A DNA stretch of 64,000 nucleotides from Catenuloplanes indicus (GCF_030813715.1 NZ_JAUSUZ010000001.1:248001-312000); one strand, 5' to 3'; positions 49,804-59,325 are shown, numbered from the stretch's first letter. Program-made: numbers and translations. Notes: generated from the sequence alone by a model not told the origin.

Positions 49804-51216
49804 TCAGTACGCGAACGCGAGCGGACGATCGGCGTCGTCCTTCTCGTCGTCGCCGGGTTCGGGGTGGATCTCCGGCAGGCCGCCCTTGGCGTACTTGAGC
49901 AGCAGTTTCACCTCGACGACCGCGAGCGCGGCGTAGAGCAGCGTGAACGTGGCGAACGAGGTGACGACCTCGCCCATCGACACGCTGCGGGACACGCCGT
50001 CGCGGGTGAGCATCTCGCCGAAGACCAGCCACGGCTGCCGGCCCATCTCGGTGAAGATCCAGCCGAACGAGTTCGCGACCAGCGGCAGGATCGGCAGCGT
50101 GAGCACGGCGGTCAGCAGCAGCTTGCTGGTCGGGGTGCGGCCCTTGCGGGTCATCCAGAGCGTGAGCAGCGCCAGCGCGCCGGCGGCCAGGCCGAAGAAG
50201 ATCATCATGCGGAACGACCAGTACGTGACCGGGATGATCGGCGCGTAGTTGACGCCGGCGCCGTACTGCGCGGTGTACTGCTCCTGGAGGTTGTTGATGC
50301 CCTCGATCTCGGCGTGGATGTCACCCTTGCCGAGCCAGGACAGCAGGTCCGGGATGGTGATCGCGAAGACCTCGCGGCTGCCGTCCAGGCTGCCGATGGT
50401 CAGCAGCGAGAACGGCGCCGAACTGGTCGTCTCGTAGAGTCCCTCGGCCGCGGCCATCTTCATCGGCTGCACCTCGGTCATGATCTTGCCCTGGAAGTCG
50501 CCGGAGATGAGCGTGCCCGCGGTGGCCAGGATCGTGACCCAGCCGCCGAACGTGAGCGCGGTGCGGAACGCCGGCTTCTGCTCGTCCTGGCCGCGGTAGA
50601 GGTGCCACAGCGCGACCGCCACGATCAGGCCGCCGGCGACCATCAGCGCGCCGAAGAACGTGTGCGGGAACGTGGCGAGCGTGACCTTGTTGGTCAGCAG
50701 CGCGCCGATCGAGTTCAGCTCCGCGCGGCCGGTGTCCGGGTTGATGTGGAACCCGACCGGGTTCTGCATGAAGGAGTTCGCCGCGAGGATGAAGTACATG
50801 CTCAGGATCGTGCCGATCGAGGCGGCCCAGATGGTGGCCAGGTGGATCGGCTTCGGCAGCCGCTCCCAGCCGAAGATCCACAGGCCGAGGAACGTCGACT
50901 CGAGGAAGAACGCGACCAGTGCCTCGATGGCCAGCAGCGACCCGAAGACGTCACCGACGAAGCGGGAGTAGTCAGACCAGTTCATGCCGAACTGGAACTC
51001 CTGCACGATGCCGGTCACGATGCCCATCGCAAAGTTGATCAGGAAGAGCTTCCCGAAGAACTTGGTCAGGCGCAGCCACTTCTCGTCGCGCGTCCGGAAC
51101 CAGATCGTCTGCATGATCGCGACGAGCAGCGACATGCCGATCGTGATCGGGACGAAGAGGAAGTGGTAGACGGTGGTCACACCGAACTGCCACCGCGCGA
51201 CATCCAACGCGTCCAA
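49804..51216 (-). CDS. cydA: Cytochrome bd oxidase subunit I
   Basis: 470 residues from TTG at 51216 (GGGGGAG upstream). RWQFGVTTVYHFLFVPITIG (haem-ligand His), GRAELN Q-loop region (short type), and GWIFTEMGRQPWLVFGEM are diagnostic. It oxidises quinol and reduces O2 to water at low oxygen without pumping protons. First gene of cydAB. An unusual TACTACG/CGTAGTA palindrome lies upstream. Confidence 0.96.
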   Translation of the reverse strand: MDALDVARWQFGVTTVYHFLFVPITIGMSLLVAIMQTIWFRTRDEKWLRLTKFFGKLFLINFAMGIVTGIVQEFQFGMNWSDYSRFVGDVFGSLLAIEALVAFFLESTFLGLWIFGWERLPKPIHLATIWAASIGTILSMYFILAANSFMQNPVGFHINPDTGRAELNSIGALLTNKVTLATFPHTFFGALMVAGGLIVAVALWHLYRGQDEQKPAFRTALTFGGWVTILATAGTLISGDFQGKIMTEVQPMKMAAAEGLYETTSSAPFSLLTIGSLDGSREVFAITIPDLLSWLGKGDIHAEIEGINNLQEQYTAQYGAGVNYAPIIPVTYWSFRMMIFFGLAAGALALLTLWMTRKGRTPTSKLLLTAVLTLPILPLVANSFGWIFTEMGRQPWLVFGEMLTRDGVSRSVSMGEVVTSFATFTLLYAALAVVEVKLLLKYAKGGLPEIHPEPGDDEKDDADRPLAFAY

Positions 51217-51254
51217 AGCTCCCCCACCCTACGGTTTTCTACTACACACAATCA

Positions 51255-51271
51255 TACTACGAGCCGTAGTA
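51255..51271. promoter_or_regulatory. Palindrome upstream of cydA
   Basis: TACTACG-AGC-CGTAGTA, 39 bp before the cydA start, inside an AT-rich block (51235-51280) with a further CTACTAC word at 51239. It does not resemble the Rex operator (TTGTGAA-N6-TTCACAA type) expected at actinobacterial cyd promoters. Confidence 0.55.
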
Positions 51272-51425
51272 GATGATACGTGGCCCCGACCGGCATGATC
51301 AGGGCCGTTGGTCCCGGGCCGGTGGGCCCTGCTTCCCCCAACGGCGGCCACCGGCGCCGACTCAAGGGCGACAACCGAAAAGCACCACGCGGGTACGCCG
51401 GGCGCGCGCCTGGCAGGATCTTGAC

Positions 51426-52193
51426 GTGACCGACACCACCCCGTGGACCGCACCCGGCGTCTGGCGCGGCCTGCTGCTGGCCGCCCGTGGCGTGGTCGGC
51501 GTGACCGCCCGGCTCCACGTCACCGGCCACGTGCCCGCGCCGCTGCGCCGCGGCCCGCTGATCCTGGCCGCGAACCACATCAGCCCGGTCGACCCGGTCG
51601 TCATGATGGCCGCCTGCCGGACCGCCGGTATCGCCCCGCGGATCATGGCGACCGGGGGCGTGTTCCGTACCCCGCTGCTCGGCTCCCTGATGCGGGCGTC
51701 CGGGCAGATCCGGGTGGACCGGCGCAGCGCCACCGTGGCCCGCGCGCTCGACGACGCCGCGGCCGCGCTCCGCGCGGGCTCGGTGGTGCTGATCTACCCG
51801 GAGGGGCGGATCGGGCTCGACCCGGGCCTGTGGCCGGAACGCGGCAAGACCGGCGCGGCCCGGCTCGCGCTGGCCACCGGTGCGCCGGTGATCCCGGTCG
51901 CGCAGTGGGGTGGGCACGCACTGATGCCCTACGACGCGCCGCCCGCCGCCAACGCCCGCGCGCTTCTGCGCGACCTGCGGCGGCGCCCGGCCGTCCGGGT
52001 CGGGTTCGGCACGCCGGTCGACCTGTCCGGCCTGACCGCGGACGTCCCGGGCGACGCGCAACGCGCCACCGACCGGATCATCGACGCGATCACGGCCACG
52101 CTCGCGCCGCTGCGCCCCGGCGAACCCGGCCGGCCGCACCACCACGACCCGACCCGTCCGGCCGACGACTCGCGGACCCATCGCCGGCCGTAA
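51426..52193 (+). CDS. 1-acylglycerol-3-phosphate acyltransferase-like (PlsC family)
   Basis: 255 residues from GTG at 51426. LILAANHISPVDPVVMMAA holds the H-x4-D motif; GVFRTPLLGSLMRASGQIRV and VVLIYPEGRIGLDPGLWP are the other acyltransferase blocks. Transfers acyl chains to a lysophospholipid or related acceptor at the membrane; no long transmembrane helix. Shares a divergent promoter region with cydA. Confidence 0.88.
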   Translation: MTDTTPWTAPGVWRGLLLAARGVVGVTARLHVTGHVPAPLRRGPLILAANHISPVDPVVMMAACRTAGIAPRIMATGGVFRTPLLGSLMRASGQIRVDRRSATVARALDDAAAALRAGSVVLIYPEGRIGLDPGLWPERGKTGAARLALATGAPVIPVAQWGGHALMPYDAPPAANARALLRDLRRRPAVRVGFGTPVDLSGLTADVPGDAQRATDRIIDAITATLAPLRPGEPGRPHHHDPTRPADDSRTHRRP

Positions 52194-52247
52194 CGCCCGG
52201 CCGGGTCGTACGTTGACACCGACGGGGCCGCTCTGTGGGAGGCGTGC

Positions 52248-53195
52248 ATGCCGCACCGGTTCGTGCTCGAGTCGGGCGACCCTGACGTCGCGTACGAGGC
52301 GATCAGAACCATCTACCGCACCGCCCGGATCGCCGCGGCCGGCGAGCACCGCCGCCGGATCCGGATCGCCCAGCAGGTCGTCGGCGCGATCGAACTGCAC
52401 CGGGTGTCCTTCCCGCTGCGCTTCCACGCCACGTCGCCGCCGCTCGGCACGCTCGTGGTCGGCCGGGTCCGGGACGGCGCGATAACCTACCGCGACCGCC
52501 GCCGCTGCGACCACTACGCCGCCGGCGAGCTCTATCTGCTCGGCGACCCCGGCTGCGAGTACGACACGGCCGTGCACACCGTCGACGCGGCGTTCGCCCG
52601 GATCGACTACCGGCTGATCAACCAGATCGCCGAGGCGGAGTCCGGCGCGCCGATCCGGTTCACCGGGTTCCGCCCGATCAGTGACGCCCTGGCCGCGCGC
52701 TGGGCGCACACGTACGACTTCGCCCGGCACAACGCCGACACCGCCGCCGGATCACCGCTGCTGGCCGACTCGGTCAGCCGGGTGCTCGCCACGACCGCGC
52801 TCGCCGCGTTCCCCAGCAACGTGCTGCGCGACCCGACGATCGAGGACCGGCACGACGCCCACGACGCCCACCCGGCCGCGCTCCGGCGCGCGATCGCCTA
52901 CATCGAGTCCGGCGCGGACCGCACGATCGGCCTCGCCGACATCGCCGGTGCCGCGCACGTCTCCATCCGCGCGCTGCAGCTCGCGTTCCGCCGTCACCTG
53001 GACACCACGCCGGTCGCGTACCTGCGCCGGGTCCGGCTCGCGCACGCCCACCGCGACCTGGTCCACGCCGCGCCCGGCACCGTCACGGCCGCCGAGCTGG
53101 CCGCCCGCTGGGGTTTCGCCGACCTAGGCCGCTTCACCGACCGCTACCACGCCGCCTACGGCTGCACGCCCACGCAGACGCTGCACCACCGTTGA
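52248..53195 (+). CDS. AraC-family transcriptional regulator
   Basis: 315 residues, ATG 52248. A cupin-like N-terminal domain (about 1-190) and two HTHs at the end: RTIGLADIAGAAHVSIRALQ, LAFRRHLDTTPVAYLRRVRL, and VTAAELAARWGFADLGRFTD, RYHAAYGCTPTQTL. Effector and targets unknown; no obvious neighbouring target. Confidence 0.92.
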   Translation: MPHRFVLESGDPDVAYEAIRTIYRTARIAAAGEHRRRIRIAQQVVGAIELHRVSFPLRFHATSPPLGTLVVGRVRDGAITYRDRRRCDHYAAGELYLLGDPGCEYDTAVHTVDAAFARIDYRLINQIAEAESGAPIRFTGFRPISDALAARWAHTYDFARHNADTAAGSPLLADSVSRVLATTALAAFPSNVLRDPTIEDRHDAHDAHPAALRRAIAYIESGADRTIGLADIAGAAHVSIRALQLAFRRHLDTTPVAYLRRVRLAHAHRDLVHAAPGTVTAAELAARWGFADLGRFTDRYHAAYGCTPTQTLHHR

Positions 53196-53251
53196 CCTCA
53201 ACCCCGCTTCACGTCGCACCCGCGCGTGGAGCAACTGACATCATTGTCACC

Positions 53252-54052
53252 ATGGTCGATATCGCCGCGCTGCTGGCCGCGTACGACGGGCGGATGCGCA
53301 TGCCGTCCGGTGCCGTGCCGGCTGGTGTGACGTACGAATTCGACGGGCCGGTGCTGCGGATCGCCGGTCCGCACATCGGGCGGATCCGGGCGCCGCGGGA
53401 CGTCGGGGTCGGCGGGGCCGCACTGGATCGGCTGATCGCCCGGCAGCGGGACTACTTCGCGGCCCGCGGCCAGGGTGTCGAGTGGAAGGTGCGCGGCCAC
53501 GACCTGCCGGCGGAACTGCCGGAGCGGCTGGTCGCGGCCGGGTTCACCGCGGGCGGACCGGCGTCGGTGCTGATCGGCGTCGCCGCGGAGGTGTCCGCGA
53601 ACAGCACCGACGCACCGGTGCTGCCGGCCGGCGTCGTGCTGCGGCGGGCGGCCGGCGCCGAGGACCTGCGCCGGATCGCCGGCCAGCAGACCGAGGTGTG
53701 GGGGTTCGACTGTTCCTGGGTCGCCGAGCATCTCGGCGCGCACGTCGCGGCCGACCCAGGCCAGATCAGCATCTGGGTCGCCGAGGCCGGTGACCGGCTC
53801 GCCTGCACGGCCTGGTCGGTGTACTCCCCGGGCACCGAATTCGTCGGGCTGCTCGGCGGCACCACGCTGCCGGAGTGGCGCGGCCGCGGCCTCTACCGCG
53901 CCATGATCGCCGTCCGGGCCCGGGAGGCCGTCACGCGCGGCTTCGGCCTGCTGCACGTGGACGCGTCGCCGGCCAGCGCGCCGATCCTGCGCCGCCACGG
54001 CTTCCACGACATCACCACGTCCACTCACTACGAGTGGGCCCCGCCGGAGTGA
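53252..54052 (+). CDS. GNAT acetyltransferase with N-terminal domain
   Basis: 266 residues from the ATG at 53252. The C-terminal GNAT half starts VLRRAAGAEDLRRIAGQQTE and includes FVGLLGGTTLPEWRGRGLYR (R-G-x-G-x acetyl-CoA loop) and SPASAPILRRHGFHDI. The first 115 residues are another alpha/beta part. Substrate unknown. Confidence 0.85.
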   Translation: MVDIAALLAAYDGRMRMPSGAVPAGVTYEFDGPVLRIAGPHIGRIRAPRDVGVGGAALDRLIARQRDYFAARGQGVEWKVRGHDLPAELPERLVAAGFTAGGPASVLIGVAAEVSANSTDAPVLPAGVVLRRAAGAEDLRRIAGQQTEVWGFDCSWVAEHLGAHVAADPGQISIWVAEAGDRLACTAWSVYSPGTEFVGLLGGTTLPEWRGRGLYRAMIAVRAREAVTRGFGLLHVDASPASAPILRRHGFHDITTSTHYEWAPPE

Positions 54053-54105
54053 GTGCGGCTCTACACTGTGGTCCGGCAGAATCGTACGCGTGTTCGGAGG
54101 CCGTG

Positions 54106-54804
54106 GTGAAGTTGCTGCTCACGTCCGGTGGGGTGACGAACGCGAGCATCCGCGCGGCGCTCGTCGGGCTGCTCGGCAAGCCGATCGAGGAGTGCCGGGC
54201 GCTGTGCGTGCCGACGGCGCAGTGGGGGCATCCGATGTGCGGGCCGGAATCGGTGCGCGGCCTCATCGCCGCCGACCCGGCGCCGGACTGGCAGTACCTG
54301 TCCGGGCTCGGCTGGGCCTCGCTCGGCGTCCTGGAACTCACCGCGCTGCCGAGCATCGGCCGAGAGCGGTGGGAGCCGTGGGTACGGCAGGCCGACGTGC
54401 TCCTCGCCGACGGCGGCGACGCGACCTACCTCGCCCACTGGATGCGCGAGTCCGGCCTGGCCGCGCTGCTGCCGTCGCTGCCCCGCACGGTCTGGGTCGG
54501 CGTGAGCGCGGGCAGCATGGTGCTGACCCCCCGCATCGGTGACTACTTCGTCGAGTGGCCGTCCGCGCCGAGCGACCGCACGCTCGGCGTCGTCGGCTTC
54601 TCCCTCTTCCCGCACCTGAACGCGTTCCCGGGCAACAGCCTGGCCGACGCCGAGCGGTGGGCCGCCACCATCGACAACCCGGCCTACGCCATCGACGAGC
54701 AGACCGCGATCTCGGTCGTCGACGGCACGGTCGAGGTGATCTCCGAGGGCACCTGGACCACGCTGCGTGAGGGCTTGCGCGCCACCGCGCCGGTGTCGTC
54801 GTAG
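54106..54804 (+). CDS. Peptidase S51 / dipeptidase E-like protein
   Basis: 232 residues from GTG at 54106 (GGAGG upstream). KLLLTSGGVTNASIRAALVG, ADVLLADGGDATYLAHWM and the nucleophile WVGVSAGSMVLTPR (S in SAGS) match the S51 family (peptidase E, cyanophycinase relatives). A cytoplasmic serine exopeptidase specific for Asp-X in known members; specificity here is not proven. Confidence 0.88.
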   Translation: MKLLLTSGGVTNASIRAALVGLLGKPIEECRALCVPTAQWGHPMCGPESVRGLIAADPAPDWQYLSGLGWASLGVLELTALPSIGRERWEPWVRQADVLLADGGDATYLAHWMRESGLAALLPSLPRTVWVGVSAGSMVLTPRIGDYFVEWPSAPSDRTLGVVGFSLFPHLNAFPGNSLADAERWAATIDNPAYAIDEQTAISVVDGTVEVISEGTWTTLREGLRATAPVSS

Positions 54805-54898
54805 CCCTGCGGGGCCTCGTCGAAGCGGGCGCCGGTTCTCGTGCTGTCCACAGGGGAATCCTGCCGTTCACCGTAACCGCTACCACTACGATGCGGCG

Positions 54899-55315
54899 GT
54901 GCAGATCTCCCTGTGGGTTCCCTATGCGGCGCTGATCCCGCTCGGCGTCCTGCTGATCGTGCTCGAGCCGGCGATGCCCCTCGCGTACGCCGCGCTGATC
55001 ATCGGGTTCTTCCTGATCTTCGGCGCCGGTCCGCTCACGGTGGCCCGCGCGGTGCGGGCGCAGTCCCGGGCGATCCGCGACGGGCAGCACCTCACGCTGG
55101 ACGTCGAGTGGATGACCGTGACCTACCCGCTGGCCGAGTCCCGGTTCCGGTGGGCCGGCCCGGACCGCGTGATCGATACACCCGAGGTCTGGTACGCGAT
55201 GTTCGGCAAGGCCCAGGCGATCGCGATTCCCAAGGCGGAGATGACCGACGCACAGCGCGCCGAGTTCGCCTCGCTCGTGGCCACCCGGCTCACCCCGGCC
55301 GTGCCGCCGGGGTGA
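54899..55315 (+). CDS. Small two-helix membrane protein
   Basis: 138 residues from GTG at 54899. Two adjacent membrane helices (VPYAALIPLGVLLIVLEPAM and AYAALIIGFFLIFGAGPLTV) then a soluble domain: LDVEWMTVTYPLAESRFRWA, VWYAMFGKAQAIAIPKAEMT. The layout is that of YcxB-like proteins. Function unknown. Confidence 0.7.
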   Translation: MQISLWVPYAALIPLGVLLIVLEPAMPLAYAALIIGFFLIFGAGPLTVARAVRAQSRAIRDGQHLTLDVEWMTVTYPLAESRFRWAGPDRVIDTPEVWYAMFGKAQAIAIPKAEMTDAQRAEFASLVATRLTPAVPPG

Positions 55316-55328
55316 GCCGGGGCGCCGG

Positions 55329-56435
55329 TCAGACGAACGGCCAGCCGGACGGCTGACCGACCGCGAGGCGGCCGGGGATCGTCCACTGGGTGGTGGACAG
55401 GTTCGCGGCCTGGGCGGCGGCCATCCCGTCGCGGAAGACGCGGCCGAGGCGATTCTCCCGGTAGAGCGGCTCGGAGCTGCCCAGTTCGTACATCGCGACC
55501 AGCACCGCCCGGGACGTCTCCGTCACCAGGCACATCGCACCGCGTACCGCCGCGCGCTGCTCGTCGCTCGTCGCCCGCCCGGCGATGACCGTGCGGTCCA
55601 GGTCGCGCTGCGTCTCCAGGAGCAGGCCGCGTGCGGCGGCGACCTGGGACAGCGCGCGGCCGACCGCGGACGTCAGGTGGTCCTTCTCGGCCAGCGGCAC
55701 GCCGTCCATGCCACGCTTGACCGGCGCGATCGCGATCACCTCGTCGATCGCGGCCTGGGCCATGCCGATCAGCACGGCGGCACAGCCGGGCATCAGCAGA
55801 TTCGGGGCGGGCAGCCGGTACGCCGGGTGGTCCACCCGCGGCGCCGCGAACAGCGCCTGCGTCATGTACGCCGGGACGAACACGTCCTCGGCCTGCACCG
55901 CGTTGCTGTCCGAGGCGCGCATGCCGACCGCGTCCCAGGTGTCCAGCACGGTCACGTCGGACGCGGGCAGCACGCAGAAGCGCAGCCCGACCTCCGGGTC
56001 CGCGCCGGCCAGCAGGAACCACTCGGCCAGGTGCGCGCCGCTGACGATCTTCCACCGGCCGCTGATCCGGTAGCCGCCGTCGGCCGGGGTCAGCATGCCG
56101 GGCTGGCCGGAGTGCGCGATCAGCGGGTCACGGCCGGCGCCCCAGACCCGGGCGACGCCCTCCTCGGGCAGCCAGCCGGCGCCGAAGCCGACGTTGAGGT
56201 TCCACAGCACCCAGGCGGTCGGCCCGTCGATCCGGGCGATGCGGGCATAGACGTCCAGCGCGTCCGCGACGGTCGCCTCGTACCCGCTCATCCCGGCCGG
56301 GGTGAACAGCCGGAACGCGCCCCGCTCGCGCAGCTCGGCGACCAGCTCCGGCGCGATCCGGCCGTCGGCCTCGGCGGCGTCCCGGTACTTCTCGATCGCC
56401 GGGCGCAGCAGCTCGGGCAGTTCGCTGATAGACAC
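55329..56435 (-). CDS. Acyl-CoA dehydrogenase-fold flavin monooxygenase
   Basis: 368 residues from GTG at 56435 (GGAAGGAAGAG upstream). ADGRIAPELVAELRERGAFR, YRISGRWKIVSGAHLAEWFL and WDAVGMRASDSNAVQAEDVF, with the C-terminal helical domain, match two-component group D monooxygenases (HsaA/DszC-like), which use reduced FMN and lack the catalytic Glu of dehydrogenases. Substrate unknown; no flavin reductase next to it. Confidence 0.85.
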   Translation of the reverse strand: MSISELPELLRPAIEKYRDAAEADGRIAPELVAELRERGAFRLFTPAGMSGYEATVADALDVYARIARIDGPTAWVLWNLNVGFGAGWLPEEGVARVWGAGRDPLIAHSGQPGMLTPADGGYRISGRWKIVSGAHLAEWFLLAGADPEVGLRFCVLPASDVTVLDTWDAVGMRASDSNAVQAEDVFVPAYMTQALFAAPRVDHPAYRLPAPNLLMPGCAAVLIGMAQAAIDEVIAIAPVKRGMDGVPLAEKDHLTSAVGRALSQVAAARGLLLETQRDLDRTVIAGRATSDEQRAAVRGAMCLVTETSRAVLVAMYELGSSEPLYRENRLGRVFRDGMAAAQAANLSTTQWTIPGRLAVGQPSGWPFV

Positions 56436-56532
56436 GATCTCTTCCTTCCGTGCGGGCCCGACGTTCAGGCCCTCCACGGACGAGATGCGGGCCGTGGCCG
56501 GAAACTGCGCCCCGGATCCTGTGATCCAGGCC

Positions 56533-57447
56533 TCAGCGGCGCGGCGTCGTGTCGTAGGCGACGCCGAGCCGGGCGACCCGCCCCTCACGCAGGCGCAGCA
56601 GCCAGGCGAACCGCGGCGGGCAGTGCTCCGGGTCGTAGGACGGGTTGATGAAGTCGCCCTCCCACAGCACCACGTCGCGGCTACCGACCGCGTCGTGCAG
56701 CGACACGGTGACGCCGGCGCCCATCGTCCGGTCGATCATGTCGCGGGCCGTGTCCCGGTCGCCGTGCAGCCAGCCCATGAACACCACGGAGAGGTCCGGC
56801 CGGAACCAGTCGTCGATCACCCGGTGGTAGCCGCCGGCGTGGATCATCGCGAAGTGCTGCTCGGCCTCCCGGCGCCGGGCGCGCGCCTCCACGTCCGCGG
56901 CCCGGAACGCGTCACCGGCCGTCTCCCGCAGCGCCCGGGCCAGGATCCGGCGGCCGTCGCGCAGCCGGCCGGCGACCGTGTCCACGCCGACGCCGCACAG
57001 CTGGGAGATCTGCGCGTAGGACGACATGCCGGTGAAGTACCGCAGCAGCATCACCTCGCGGATCGGGTCGGACAGCCGCGCGATCGCGTGCCACACCCAG
57101 TCCCGGGTACCGGCCCGGTCCAGCAGCTCGTCCGGCCCGTCCACCACCGGCAGCCACGGCTCCGGGTCCGCGACCGGCGCCGGTACGCGGGTGCGCAGCC
57201 GCATCCGGCACGCGTTCCGGGTGATCGCGCGCAGCCACGCCCCGGCCGCGTCCGGCTCACGCAGGCTTCCCACCTGCCGGAACGCGGTGATCATCGCGTC
57301 CTGCACGGCATCGTCGACCTCGTCGGTATAGCCGAGCACGCCGATCGCGGTGACCCGCATCGCGGCCCGGTGCCGCTCGGCCAGCACGGCGAACGCCGCC
57401 ACGTCCCCACCCCGCGCGGCACCCGCCAGCTGTCCGTCGGTGTCCAT
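56533..57447 (-). CDS. ECF sigma factor with SnoaL-like C-terminal domain
   Basis: 304 residues from the ATG at 57447. Region 2 (DEVDDAVQDAMITAFRQVGS) and region 4 (IREVMLLRYFTGMSSYAQIS, QLCGVGVDTVAGRLRDGRRI) are followed by about 120 residues (MIHAGGYHRVIDDWFRPDLS, PRFAWLLRLREGRVARLGVA) with a SnoaL/NTF2-like fold, as in ECF41/SigJ-type sigmas where the extra domain regulates activity. No anti-sigma gene adjacent. Confidence 0.88.
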   Translation of the reverse strand: MDTDGQLAGAARGGDVAAFAVLAERHRAAMRVTAIGVLGYTDEVDDAVQDAMITAFRQVGSLREPDAAGAWLRAITRNACRMRLRTRVPAPVADPEPWLPVVDGPDELLDRAGTRDWVWHAIARLSDPIREVMLLRYFTGMSSYAQISQLCGVGVDTVAGRLRDGRRILARALRETAGDAFRAADVEARARRREAEQHFAMIHAGGYHRVIDDWFRPDLSVVFMGWLHGDRDTARDMIDRTMGAGVTVSLHDAVGSRDVVLWEGDFINPSYDPEHCPPRFAWLLRLREGRVARLGVAYDTTPRR

Positions 57448-57515
57448 CCGCGCCACTGTAATCCAAGGTTCGATAACCGCCGGGCCCGTCCAGCGGTACG
57501 CCGCAGACTCTCCTT

Positions 57516-57809
57516 ATGGACGAGACACTGAACGGCGGGGTCGCGCTCATCACCGGCGGCAGCCGCGGCATCGGCGCGGCTGTCGCGCTGCGGCCGGCCC
57601 GGCTCGGTGCCGACGTGACGCTGACATGCCAGGAGAACGCGGATCGGGCCGGCGGCCGTCGTGCGACCGCGGTCCGCGCGGACAGTGCCGGCCCGGCCGC
57701 GGTGACCGCGCCGGCCGACATCGCGGCCACGGTCGCGTTCCTGGCCGGCCCGGACAGCCGCTACATCACCGGCACCACCCTCCACGTCGACGGCGGCGTC
57801 AGCAGCTGA
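57516..57809 (+). pseudogene. Internally deleted short-chain dehydrogenase
   Basis: 97 residues in one open frame. The first 55 residues are the SDR N-terminus (GGVALITGGSRGIGAAVALR, ADVTLTCQENADRA), then PADIAATVAFLAGPDSRYIT, GTTLHVDGGVSS is the SDR C-terminus. The middle (NNAG, catalytic Ser, Y-x-x-x-K) is missing, about 150 residues compared with a normal SDR, so it cannot be a functional dehydrogenase. The frame is preserved, implying an in-frame deletion. Confidence 0.75.
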
Positions 57810-57839
57810 CCGGGCCGGCGGGTACGCGTTTGCGCAGTC

Positions 57840-57869
57840 GCATCCTCCCGTCGCGCGACGGGAGGATGC
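57840..57869. terminator. Perfect 30-bp palindromic terminator
   Basis: Arms of 15 bp (GCATCCTCCCGTCGC and its complement) with no spacer, between the deleted SDR and the convergent gene at 57960. Confidence 0.8.
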
Positions 57870-57959
57870 CGGGCGGTTATCGGGCGCTCTGCGCCCGAAA
57901 TATCGTGCTATCTCACCCCGCGCGCCCGAGCTCGGCGCCGCTCTCGCGCCACTGATTGA

Positions 57960-58688
57960 TCACACAGGCGTTCGACCGGGGCCGGAAGGGATCATAGACA
58001 CGGCGGCCGGGAATTCTGTTCGGAAATGTCGGGCCCGCACTGAGGGTGCATCGCCCGGTACGTTCCTGGCCGGCCTACGGGCCCAGCCGACTGGCAGGGT
58101 GCGGTGATCCAACTCGGGAACGGTGCGATCTACCGGGTGCCGAACGAGTCGATCCATGGCCGCGGCACGAACCTCAGCCGTCTCAATGGGGTCATCGCGA
58201 AGGTATTGCAGCCGTTGGCGGATCCGGTCGTCCAGCGGCGTTCGCTGCACGGCCAGTAGCCGGACGTCGGCCTCGCAGTCCCACAACCCTTCGATGATCT
58301 TGCGCTGTGCACCGGCCAGGTCGAGCGTGGCCAGCGCTCGCAGGTAGGAGGCCCGTTCATAGGAGTGCGGGCTGAACCACAGGCGGGGCAGCGTAGTCGC
58401 GGCTGGAGGGCCGCCGATGCGGGCCAGGCCGCTGACCAGTTCGTCGTAACCGCACCGGTCGTCCGGGCGGGCGTCCAGCCGATCCAGGCCGGCGACCAGC
58501 ACTGGAATGTCCGTGACGTCGCCGTGGGTGGCCAGTAGGCGCAGGCCCGTCACGGTGCAGGTGTTACGCCCCCACGGGAGCGACTTGAGCGGCCCGTCGA
58601 AAGCGATCCACCCGCTATCGTCGCCGTCCGGCGTGCCGGTGGCGCCGGACCATGCACGCTCCGCAGCGGGATGTTCGCGTTCGTTCAT
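57960..58688 (-). CDS. HEAT-like repeat protein of unknown function
   Basis: 242 residues, ATG 58688. Helical repeats with DRCGYDELVSGLARIGG, ASYLRALATLDLAGAQRKI, AVQRTPLDDRIRQRLQYLRD. N-terminus polar, C-terminus Arg/Pro-rich. Lower GC than its surroundings. No domain I can name with confidence; adaptor-type helical repeats are possible. Confidence 0.6.
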   Translation of the reverse strand: MNEREHPAAERAWSGATGTPDGDDSGWIAFDGPLKSLPWGRNTCTVTGLRLLATHGDVTDIPVLVAGLDRLDARPDDRCGYDELVSGLARIGGPPAATTLPRLWFSPHSYERASYLRALATLDLAGAQRKIIEGLWDCEADVRLLAVQRTPLDDRIRQRLQYLRDDPIETAEVRAAAMDRLVRHPVDRTVPELDHRTLPVGWARRPARNVPGDAPSVRARHFRTEFPAAVSMIPSGPGRTPV

Positions 58689-58778
58689 TCGCTCCCCGGT
58701 TTCCGCTGGTCCGAGCCGTGACTTTCGACATGGCGGTTGGGGCCAGTGTGCTGGGCGCGTGCGGGCGTCGTCGGCGAA

Positions 58779-59276
58779 TCAGTGACTGCCGGACTCCAAC
58801 GCGGGTGCGGTGAGATCCTTGCGGAACAGCACCATGTCATCCCCGGTCTCGTAGTAGTCGCGGACGCGTGCTTCCTCGTCGTATCCGCACGACAGGTAGA
58901 ACGCCCGGGCGCGATCGAACGCCGGGGTGGCGGATGTCTGGATCAGCAGGAGCCGCTGATCACGGGTCCGGAGGTCTGCTTCGACCGCTTGCAGCAGGCC
59001 GGTGCCCACGCCGCGGCGGTGGTGGCTGCGGTCGACACCGATCATGGTGAGTTCCCACGTGCGGTCGGTGGCGGGTAGCGGTTCGTAGTAGGCCACGGCG
59101 GCCAGCCGGCCGTCGTGGTCGTCAACGAGGCAGGCGTGCCCGCCGTCGGCCTTGGCGGCGAAGTAGTCGGCCATCATCTGCTGCACGAAGCCGATGGCCT
59201 CTGGCGGAAACAGCTCTGAAGTCACCGCCAAGGTGGCGACGTCGGATGCGTCGTCCGGGGTGATGGCGCGGATCAT
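58779..59276 (-). CDS. GNAT acetyltransferase
   Basis: 165 residues from the ATG at 59276. IRAITPDDASDVATLAVTSE, LTMIGVDRSHHRRGVGTGLL (acetyl-CoA loop, R-G-V-G-T-G), TPAFDRARAFYLSCGYDEEA. Typical single-domain GNAT. Divergent from a TetR gene with an AGAATGTA/TACATTCT operator between. Confidence 0.88.
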   Translation of the reverse strand: MIRAITPDDASDVATLAVTSELFPPEAIGFVQQMMADYFAAKADGGHACLVDDHDGRLAAVAYYEPLPATDRTWELTMIGVDRSHHRRGVGTGLLQAVEADLRTRDQRLLLIQTSATPAFDRARAFYLSCGYDEEARVRDYYETGDDMVLFRKDLTAPALESGSH

Positions 59277-59325
59277 CGAATGCCTCCAATGGTTGCCGGG
59301 CGGCGCTGGCTGGCCGCACCGGCTA

